From NCBI GenBank assembly GCA_963825565.1, contig CAWGTW010000007.1:248001-312000 (forward strand): DNA of 64,000 nucleotides, given 5' to 3'. This DNA is from JBFGCT01 sp963825565. GTDB lineage: Bacteria; Actinomycetota; Acidimicrobiia; Acidimicrobiales; Ilumatobacteraceae. The stretch's first letter is position 1. Every line of letters starts with the position of its first letter. Position numbers and translations under genes: made by a program. Below the pieces are notes generated by a model. The model was not told the DNA's origin and did not search any database. It was given only the letters and a program-made list of their open reading frames with translations. Positions 53,874-60,266 of this stretch are shown piece by piece.

Positions 53874-55598
53874 ATGCCCCCGCAACCCGCCACCCCGAAG
53901 ACGATGCGCTTCGAGCACTACTCGCCCTTCGTGCCGATCGTGCTCGCCGACCGCACCTGGCCCGATCGGGTGATCGACCGCGCGCCGACCTGGTGCTCGG
54001 TCGACCTTCGCGACGGGAACCAGGCGCTGATCGACCCGATGGACCCCGTACGCAAGCTGCGGATGTTCGAGGAACTCGTGGCGATGGGCTTCAAGGAGAT
54101 CGAGGTCGGGTTCCCGTCGGCCAGCCAGCCGGACTTCGATTTCCTGCGCAAGCTGATCGAGGACGACCTGATCCCCGACGACGTCTGGATCCAGGTGTTG
54201 ACGCAGTGCCGTCCGGAGCTGATCGAGCGCACGTACGAAGGCCTGCGCGGGGTGCCGCGGGCGATCGTCCACTTCTACAACTCGACCAATCCGCTCCAGC
54301 GCGAGGTCGTGTTCCGGCTCGACAAGGAGGGCATCAAGGACGTTGCGGTCGAGGGCGCCCGTACGTGCAAGGAACACGAGGCGCGGCTCGCCGGGTCGGT
54401 CATCCGCTACGAGTACAGCCCGGAGAGCTTCACGCTGACCGAGCCGGAGTACGCGATCGAGGTCTGCGAAGCGGTGATGGACGTGATCGGACCGACTCCG
54501 GACGACCCGATCATCCTCAACCTGCCGGCGACGGTCGAGTGCTACTCCCCGAACGTCTACGGCGACGTGATCGAGTGGTTCGGGCGGTCGATCCGCGATC
54601 GCGACTCGGTGATCGTGTCGCTGCACCCGCACAACGACCGCGGCTGCGCGGTCGCCGCAGCCGAGTTCGGCGTGATGGCGGGTGCCGATCGGGTCGAGGG
54701 CACGCTGTTCGGCAACGGCGAGCGAACCGGCAACGTCGATGTCGTCAACCTGGCGATGAACCTGTTCATGAACGGCGTGGACCCTCGGCTCGACATCACC
54801 GACATCGACAAGCTGCGACGGACCGCCGAGTACTGCAACCGGTTGCCCGTCCATCCTCGCCACCCCTACGTCGGCGACCTCGTCTACACCGCGTTCTCGG
54901 GGAGCCACCAGGACGCGATCAAGAAGGGGCTCGACGCGCTCGACGCTCGCCGCGACCCGGCGACCGGCGAGTACGCCGAATGGGGTGTCCCCTACCTGCC
55001 GATCGACCCCAAGCACGTCGGCCGCTCTTACGAGGCCGTGATCCGGGTCAACAGCCAATCCGGCAAGGGCGGTGTCGCCTACGTGATGAAGACCGAGCAC
55101 GGGTTCGACCTGCCGCGCCGCCTGCAGATCGAGTTCTCACGGACGATCCAGCACATCACCGAGGACTCGGGCACCGAGATCAGCCCGGCGGTCATGTGGG
55201 ACCAGTTCCAGGCCGAGTACCTGCCCGTCGAACCTCGGTACGTGCTCCAGAGCCACGAGCTGCACACGAAGACCATCGACGGCCGGGGGCACACGACGAT
55301 CCAGGCGCAGATCGAGATGAAGGGACAGCCGGCGTCGATCCGCGGCGAGGGCGAGGGTCCGGTCGAGGCGTTCGTCCATGCGCTGGTCGCCGAGTTCGGC
55401 AACGACGTCGGCGGCGACTTCGACGTGATCGACTACGCCGAGCACGCGCTCGGGCAGGGAGCCGACACCATGGCCGTCGCCTACATCGAGTCCGTCCGCG
55501 GCGACCAGCAGGTCCGCTGGGGCGTCGGCACCGACTCCAACATCACCACCGCCTCCCTCCAGGCGGTGCTCGCCGCGTTCGAGCGGCAGCACGACTGA
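53874..55598 (+). CDS. leuA: 2-isopropylmalate synthase
   Basis: A 574-residue enzyme condensing 2-ketoisovalerate and acetyl-CoA, the first committed step to leucine. It is of the long LeuA type: WCSVDLRDGNQALIDPM at the barrel entrance, KEIEVGFPSASQPDFDF, metal ligands in VSLHPHNDRGCAVAAAE, and GTLFGNGERTGNVDVVNLAMN. The C-terminal regulatory domain (about 430-574) includes SIRGEGEGPVEAFVHAL, where leucine feedback acts. RBS ACAGGAGAAACCG precedes the ATG. It is controlled by the upstream attenuator. Confidence 0.95.
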   Translation: MPPQPATPKTMRFEHYSPFVPIVLADRTWPDRVIDRAPTWCSVDLRDGNQALIDPMDPVRKLRMFEELVAMGFKEIEVGFPSASQPDFDFLRKLIEDDLIPDDVWIQVLTQCRPELIERTYEGLRGVPRAIVHFYNSTNPLQREVVFRLDKEGIKDVAVEGARTCKEHEARLAGSVIRYEYSPESFTLTEPEYAIEVCEAVMDVIGPTPDDPIILNLPATVECYSPNVYGDVIEWFGRSIRDRDSVIVSLHPHNDRGCAVAAAEFGVMAGADRVEGTLFGNGERTGNVDVVNLAMNLFMNGVDPRLDITDIDKLRRTAEYCNRLPVHPRHPYVGDLVYTAFSGSHQDAIKKGLDALDARRDPATGEYAEWGVPYLPIDPKHVGRSYEAVIRVNSQSGKGGVAYVMKTEHGFDLPRRLQIEFSRTIQHITEDSGTEISPAVMWDQFQAEYLPVEPRYVLQSHELHTKTIDGRGHTTIQAQIEMKGQPASIRGEGEGPVEAFVHALVAEFGNDVGGDFDVIDYAEHALGQGADTMAVAYIESVRGDQQVRWGVGTDSNITTASLQAVLAAFERQHD

Positions 55599-55650
55599 CC
55601 CGGACCGGCCACCCCGGACCGCGGTTGAGCACCGATCGTGGCACGGCCAC

Positions 55651-55656
55651 TAGTGT
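55651..55656 (+). promoter_or_regulatory. -10 box of a leaderless small membrane protein gene
   Basis: TAGTGT is followed by seven bases and the ATG at 55664. Confidence 0.4.
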
Positions 55657-55663
55657 TCGGGGA

Positions 55664-56059
55664 ATGTCCAAGATCGTGTTGGTACGGCGAGCGCTCTGGA
55701 TCGCGGTGCTCGGCGCGATCGGTGGCGCCGCCTACTCGTGGTTGCGCGGCCGGGCCGGCGGGGAAACGCGGGCGCTCGCGCCGTGGCCTCCGCTCCGGAC
55801 GGCCGGCCCGAACGGGGCCAGCCCGGCGACACCCGACGCGGCGACACCCGACGCCCACCCGGGTGGGAGCAACGGGCCGGCGTGGGTCAGTCCCAACGAC
55901 GACGGCTCGTGCCCGGTCGGCCATCCGATCAAGGCCAACGACAACTCGGGGATCTTCCACGTGCCCGGCGGCCAGTTCTACGCGCGGACGCGGCCCGAGC
56001 GCTGCTACACGAGCGCCGAGGCGGCGATCGCCGACGGGTATCGACAGGCCAAGGCGTGA
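55664..56059 (+). CDS. Small membrane-anchored protein with C-terminal Cys/His 'sunset'-type domain
   Basis: A 131-residue protein. An N-terminal hydrophobic segment (RRALWIAVLGAIGGAAYSWL) is followed by a Pro/Gly/Ala-rich linker (about 40-85). A compact C-terminal domain reads CPVGHPIKANDNSGIFHVPGG then QFYARTRPERCYTSAEAAI. This IxH-PGG-x-Y-x-RT-PE-C-Y pattern recurs at the ends of actinobacterial envelope and nuclease proteins; I believe NCBI calls it a sunset domain, but I cite that from memory. Its role is unknown. It is 28 bp before the ferredoxin gene. Confidence 0.75.
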   Translation: MSKIVLVRRALWIAVLGAIGGAAYSWLRGRAGGETRALAPWPPLRTAGPNGASPATPDAATPDAHPGGSNGPAWVSPNDDGSCPVGHPIKANDNSGIFHVPGGQFYARTRPERCYTSAEAAIADGYRQAKA

Positions 56060-56087
56060 ACCGCCGCCACGACGAAGGGACGACCCG

Positions 56088-56279
56088 ATGAAGGTGACCG
56101 TCGACTACGACCTGTGCGCTTCGACGGGGGCGTGCGCCCAGGTGTGTCCCGAGGTGTTCGAAGTGCGCTCCGACGGCTTCCTCTACGTCCTCCAGCCGAA
56201 CCCCGGCCCCACTCTCGCCAGAACGGTCCACGAGGCCGCCGATCTGTGCCCGACCGCGGCGATCACCGTCGAGGAGTGA
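56088..56279 (+). CDS. Small ferredoxin
   Basis: A 63-residue ferredoxin starting MKVTVDYDLCASTGACAQVC. The cysteines C-x5-C-x3-CP near the N-terminus and C-P in DLCPTAAI near the C-terminus resemble single-cluster ferredoxins that serve cytochromes P450 in actinobacteria; four cysteines are available, so [3Fe-4S] or [4Fe-4S] is possible. No P450 is in the window. RBS AAGGGACGACCCG precedes the ATG. It is 25 bp before pyrF. Confidence 0.88.
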   Translation: MKVTVDYDLCASTGACAQVCPEVFEVRSDGFLYVLQPNPGPTLARTVHEAADLCPTAAITVEE

Positions 56280-56304
56280 CCGGCCGCGCGCGAGCGTCGC
56301 TGCG

Positions 56305-57114
56305 GTGACCGGATTCCACGAGCAGCTCGAGCGATCGTGGGCTGCGTCGTGCTCGATGCTGTGCGTCGGGCTCGACCCCGATCCGGCCCGGATGCCGGCG
56401 CCGCTCGACGGGCTGCCCGACGCGATCGAGCGGTTCTGCCTGGCGATCGTCGACGCGACCGCCGACCTCGTCTGCGCGTTCAAACCGCAGATCGCCTACT
56501 TCGCCAGCCAGCGCGCCGAGCCGGCGCTCGAGCGCATCTGCCACCACGTCCGGGAGCGGTACCCGGACGTCACGCTGATCCTCGACGCCAAGCGCGGTGA
56601 CATCGGCCCGACCGCCGAGCACTACGTGCGCGAGGCGTTCGGGCGGTATGCCGCGCACGCGGTCACGGTCAACCCGTACCTCGGCACCGACTCGGTCGAG
56701 CCGTACTTCGCCCACGGCGGCGGCGTGCTCGCGCTCTGCCGGACGAGCAATCCGGGGGGCGGCGACGTGCAGTCGCTGATCGCCGACGGTCGACCGCTCT
56801 TCGCCCACGTCGCCGAACTCGTCGCCACCCGCTGGTCCGAGCTCGGCGACTGCGGCCTCGTCGTCGGCGCGACCTACCCCGAAGAGCTCGCCGCGGTCCG
56901 GGCGATCGCCCCCGAACTGCCGATCCTCGTCCCCGGTGTCGGCGCGCAGGGCGGTGACGCGGCCGAGGTGGTCCGCCACGGCGTCGATGCATCCGGGACC
57001 GGCCTGATCGTCAGTTCGAGCCGGGCGATCCTGTACGCCGGTTCCGGCCACGACTTCGCCGAGGCGGCCCGGGCAGCGGCGCAGGAGACACAGGCCGCGC
57101 TCGGAGCGCCGTGA
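56305..57114 (+). CDS. pyrF: Orotidine 5'-phosphate decarboxylase (type 2)
   Basis: A 269-residue enzyme making UMP from OMP, the last step of de novo pyrimidine synthesis. The catalytic motif is LILDAKRGDIGPTAEHY (Asp-x-Lys-x2-Asp). CVGLDPDPARMPAPL at the N-terminus, VTVNPYLGTDSVEPYF and LVPGVGAQGGDAAEVV identify the longer type-2 (mycobacterial-like) group. It starts at a GTG. The rest of the pyrimidine operon is not in the window, so pyrF is detached here. Confidence 0.93.
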   Translation: MTGFHEQLERSWAASCSMLCVGLDPDPARMPAPLDGLPDAIERFCLAIVDATADLVCAFKPQIAYFASQRAEPALERICHHVRERYPDVTLILDAKRGDIGPTAEHYVREAFGRYAAHAVTVNPYLGTDSVEPYFAHGGGVLALCRTSNPGGGDVQSLIADGRPLFAHVAELVATRWSELGDCGLVVGATYPEELAAVRAIAPELPILVPGVGAQGGDAAEVVRHGVDASGTGLIVSSSRAILYAGSGHDFAEAARAAAQETQAALGAP

Positions 57115-57176
57115 CCGCCGGCCGGGTCCGTCGACGCGTCGGCGATCGCCGCGGTCGAGGGGCCACCCGGCGACCC

Positions 57177-57182
57177 TAGGGT
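57177..57182 (+). promoter_or_regulatory. -10 box of a leaderless VanZ-like gene
   Basis: TAGGGT is followed by six bases and the GTG at 57189. Confidence 0.4.
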
Positions 57183-57188
57183 GATCTC

Positions 57189-57773
57189 GTGGGACATGTC
57201 GTCGAGTATCGCCTGGACGCCCCCGAGGGCGGCGTGCGGCCGAGCCCTCGCCGGCGCCCCCCGGTCGGGGTCCGCGTGTTCGCCGGGTTGCTCGGCGTCG
57301 CAATGCTGCTGCTCAACGGCGCGCTGCTGCTCTCGGATCGGGCGCCCGGGGTGCTGCGCCGCATCTTCGGTGAACCGGCTCGGCGCCTCTGGGACCGCAT
57401 CGACGCCGGCGCGAGCGCCGGCTTGCCCGGCGGGCGCGTCCCGCAGAGCGACTTCATCGTCCACGTCGCGATCTGGGCGATCGCCGCGGCGCTCGTCGGA
57501 CTGGCGCTGTGGACGTGGCGCGGGCTCGCCTACGGGGCGCTCGGCGTGTTCGCAAGCAGCGTTGTGATCGAACTGGCGCAGGGGACGCTCTCGATCAGCC
57601 GGACGGTCGAGCGAAACGACATCATCGCCAACGCGACCGGTGTCGTGCTCGGATCGACGGCGGTCGCCGCGTGCTACGTCCTGTGGAGTGCGGTCGCCTG
57701 GCTGATCGTCACGGTGGTCGACGCGCCGGCACGGGCGGCGGCGGACTCGGCGCCTCGCCAGCCGATCCGATGA
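57189..57773 (+). CDS. VanZ-like membrane protein
   Basis: A 194-residue membrane protein with about four segments. After a basic cytosolic N-terminus, VGVRVFAGLLGVAMLLLNGA is the first. The conserved VanZ core appears as FIVHVAIWAIAAALVGLAL, SSVVIELAQGTLSISRTVER and NDIIANATGVVLGS (E-x2-Q and R-x3-D-x2-AN-x3-G). VanZ-type proteins confer low-level glycopeptide resistance in enterococci, but most chromosomal members have unknown roles. Confidence 0.82.
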   Translation: MGHVVEYRLDAPEGGVRPSPRRRPPVGVRVFAGLLGVAMLLLNGALLLSDRAPGVLRRIFGEPARRLWDRIDAGASAGLPGGRVPQSDFIVHVAIWAIAAALVGLALWTWRGLAYGALGVFASSVVIELAQGTLSISRTVERNDIIANATGVVLGSTAVAACYVLWSAVAWLIVTVVDAPARAAADSAPRQPIR

Positions 57774-57903
57774 GCGCAGGTCGGCGCCGACCGCATCGCG
57801 GTCCCGGCGCCCGCCCGTCCGAGCAGCATCGGCCGGGCCGTTCGGCCGCACGACACGGGCGGGTACGGGTGCGGAGCGTCGGATTTCGGGGGAGACTGTC
57901 GCC

Positions 57904-58920
57904 GTGATCATCGACTGCGCGGCGTACATCGACGGTGAGCGGGTCGACGTCGACCCGAGCCCGGAGTCGCTCAGCCGGTGGCGGATCGGCTCCGCCGCGG
58001 ATTCACCGGGCGACGACCGGGCCGCCGGGACCGACCCCGGCGGGTTCGTCTGGCTCGGGCTGCGCGTTCCGACCGAAGACGAGCTGGGCGCGAGCTGCAA
58101 GGCCCTCGAACTCGACGAAGTGGAGCCGGCCGAGGTGCTGGCACCGCACGCCCGCCCGGTGCTGAGTGTGGACGGCCCGACCGCGCAGCTCGTGCTGCGC
58201 ACCGCGCGGTACGTCGACAAGAACGAGACGGTGGCCCTCGGGGAGATGACCCTGCTGGTCGGGCCGCGGTCGATCGTTTCGATCCGGCATGGTCAGGCGA
58301 GCCAGCTCGCGCCGGTCAGGGCGGCGCTCGAACGCGACCCCGAACGGCTGCGGCTCGGGCCGATGGCCGTGCTCGCAGCCGTCGTCGGCCGCGTGATCGA
58401 CGACTACGGCCCGGCCCTCGACGGCTTCGAGACCGACGCGATCCAGGTCGAGCGCGACGTCTTCTCCGACACCCGCCGGCAACCGGTCGAGCGGCTCTAC
58501 CGGCTCAAGCGTGAGGTTCGCCGGATGCTGGTCGCCATCGACACGCTCCAGGATCCGCTCAACCGGCTCCTCCGGGTCCTCGGACGGACGATGCCGGAGG
58601 AGATCGTCGCCGACCTCAACGAATCGGTCGACCAACTCGACCGCGCGGTCACCCGGGCGCACTCGCTGTCGGGCCTGCTCGACGCCGCGCTGACCGCCAG
58701 CCTGACCCAGATCAGCGTCCAGCAGAACGACGACATGCGCAAGATCAGCGCGTGGGTCGCGATGGCTGCGGTCCCCACGATGATCGCCGGCATCTATGGC
58801 ATGAACTTCGACTCGATGCCCGAGCTCCATACCCGGATCGGCTACCCGCTGGTCCTCGGGGCGATGGCGATGGTCGTGGCCGTGCTGTACCGGTACTTCA
58901 AGCGCAGCGGCTGGCTCTGA
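57904..58920 (+). CDS. corA: CorA-family magnesium/cobalt transporter
   Basis: A 338-residue CorA-type channel. The long cytosolic funnel ends in two membrane helices at the C-terminus, with the selectivity motif GIYGMNF between them. RLYRLKREVRRMLVAIDTLQDPL and the stalk helix preceding KISAWVAMAAVPTMIAGIYG are characteristic. The C-terminus YRYFKRSGWL is basic, as expected. It starts at a GTG after GGGGGAG. It probably imports Mg2+; no M-box or other riboswitch is visible in the 130-bp upstream gap. Confidence 0.93.
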   Translation: MIIDCAAYIDGERVDVDPSPESLSRWRIGSAADSPGDDRAAGTDPGGFVWLGLRVPTEDELGASCKALELDEVEPAEVLAPHARPVLSVDGPTAQLVLRTARYVDKNETVALGEMTLLVGPRSIVSIRHGQASQLAPVRAALERDPERLRLGPMAVLAAVVGRVIDDYGPALDGFETDAIQVERDVFSDTRRQPVERLYRLKREVRRMLVAIDTLQDPLNRLLRVLGRTMPEEIVADLNESVDQLDRAVTRAHSLSGLLDAALTASLTQISVQQNDDMRKISAWVAMAAVPTMIAGIYGMNFDSMPELHTRIGYPLVLGAMAMVVAVLYRYFKRSGWL

Positions 58921-58973
58921 TCGCATCGCCGCCGGTCGGTTCCGCCACCGACCAGCCCGTGTTGTGACCTCGC

Positions 58974-59005
58974 TTGCCATCGGGTGTTAGGTGTGCCTAT
59001 CATTC
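58974..59005 (+). promoter_or_regulatory. FTR1 promoter with IdeR/DtxR-like iron box
   Basis: TTGCCA (58974-58979), an 18-bp spacer and TATCAT (58998-59003), with the gene ATG at 59013. TTAGGTGTGCCTATCATTC (58987-59005) matches the DtxR/IdeR consensus TTAGGTTAGCCTAACCTAA at 13 of 19 positions and covers the -10, so iron-loaded repressor would block transcription. Confidence 0.6.
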
Positions 59006-59012
59006 AGTCGAT

Positions 59013-59888
59013 ATGGGTGCTGCTCTTCTCATCACACTGCGCGAAGGCCTGGAGATCTCCCTGGTCGTCGCGATCATCGCCGCGTACCTCGTCAAGACCG
59101 ACCGCTCGCAGTACCTCCCCGCGATGTGGATCGGTGTCGCGGCCGCCGCCGTCGCCAGCATCGTGACCGGCGTGCTGTTCAACGTGGCGATCGGCGAGTT
59201 CGAGGGCAAATGGGAGCAGGCGATCGAAGGGACGCTGGCGTTCGCCGCCGTCGGCGTGCTGACGTGGATGATCTTCTGGATGCGGCGCAACGCGCGCAAC
59301 ATCTCCGGCGAGCTCCACGGCAAGATCGACCAGGCCCTCGCCAGCTCGCCCTGGGCGCTGAGCGTCATCGCCTTCGTCGCCGTCGGCCGCGAGGGATTCG
59401 AGACCGCACTGTTCCTGCTCGGGGCCGAGACCAACTCGAGCTCAGGGCGTGCCGTGGTCGTCGGCGGCCTGATCGGGCTGGCGATCGCCACCGTGATCGG
59501 CATTGCGTTCTACCGCGGCAGCGCCCGCGTCGACCTCCGGTCGTTCTTCCGGATCACCGGCATGTTGTTGATCCTGTTCGCCGCCGGCCTCTTTGCCAAG
59601 GGGTTCCACGAGTTCCGCGAGCTGTTCGAGATCGAGTCGCCGGCCATCGCCGATCCAGTGTGGGAGATCTCCTCGGGTCCCTTTGCCGAGGGGACGAGCT
59701 ACGACTTCCTGAGGGGCCTGTTCGGCTGGAGCGCCGCCCCCGAGCGGATCAGCGTCCTCGCGTACTTCGCCTACCTGATCCCCGTCACGTGGCTCTTCTA
59801 CCGCGGCGAGCGACCCGCTCCCACCGCTGCCGCTCCTTCAGGCGAGGCCGAGGCGCCGGCCACGCGCGATCCGGCAACCGCCAGCTGA
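59013..59888 (+). CDS. FTR1/EfeU-family high-affinity iron permease
   Basis: A 291-residue membrane protein with seven predicted segments. The two iron-handling motifs are LLITLREGLEISL (REGLE) near the N-terminus and VAVGREGFETALFLLGAE (REGFE) near residue 130. FAAGLFAKGFHEFRELFEI and a final segment ISVLAYFAYLIPVTWLFY complete the EfeU/FTR1 fold. The family takes up ferric or oxidised ferrous iron. EfeO/EfeB partners are not adjacent. The ATG at 59013 is chosen since the frame upstream is promoter. An iron box precedes it. Confidence 0.92.
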   Translation: MGAALLITLREGLEISLVVAIIAAYLVKTDRSQYLPAMWIGVAAAAVASIVTGVLFNVAIGEFEGKWEQAIEGTLAFAAVGVLTWMIFWMRRNARNISGELHGKIDQALASSPWALSVIAFVAVGREGFETALFLLGAETNSSSGRAVVVGGLIGLAIATVIGIAFYRGSARVDLRSFFRITGMLLILFAAGLFAKGFHEFRELFEIESPAIADPVWEISSGPFAEGTSYDFLRGLFGWSAAPERISVLAYFAYLIPVTWLFYRGERPAPTAAAPSGEAEAPATRDPATAS

Positions 59889-59933
59889 CGCCGAGTCGAT
59901 CACCGACGTCGAGGCGTCACCCTCGGGCGTCGA

Positions 59934-60266
59934 CTACGTGGCAAAGGCGTTGACGTCGACGAGCAGGTCGGTCGCGTTGTACGTGTAGAAGCACACCTTG
60001 CCACCCGCACCCGGCTTGGCGATCACCGCGTTGGGCACCGTCTGACCACCCACGTAGTTGAGGTTCGACGCCGTCGGCATCGACGACCCGCACGGGAACG
60101 CCGTGATGAACCCCCAACCCCACGCATCGACCGCAGTCACGTTCATCACGACCGCATCGGCATCAGCGGGAACACCACTCACACCGGCCACCTGCACCTC
60201 CGTGATCGAACCGGCCGGACGAGCCCCGCCCACTCCACGTGAGTCGTACACCCGCACCGGATTCAT
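59934..60266 (-). repeat. Third 351-bp coding repeat of the subtilase-like gene (last, truncated)
   Basis: Near-identical at DNA level to the two copies before it, from MNPVRVYDSRGVGG to YTYNATDLLVD, then diverging to VNAFAT and the stop. Confidence 0.95.
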
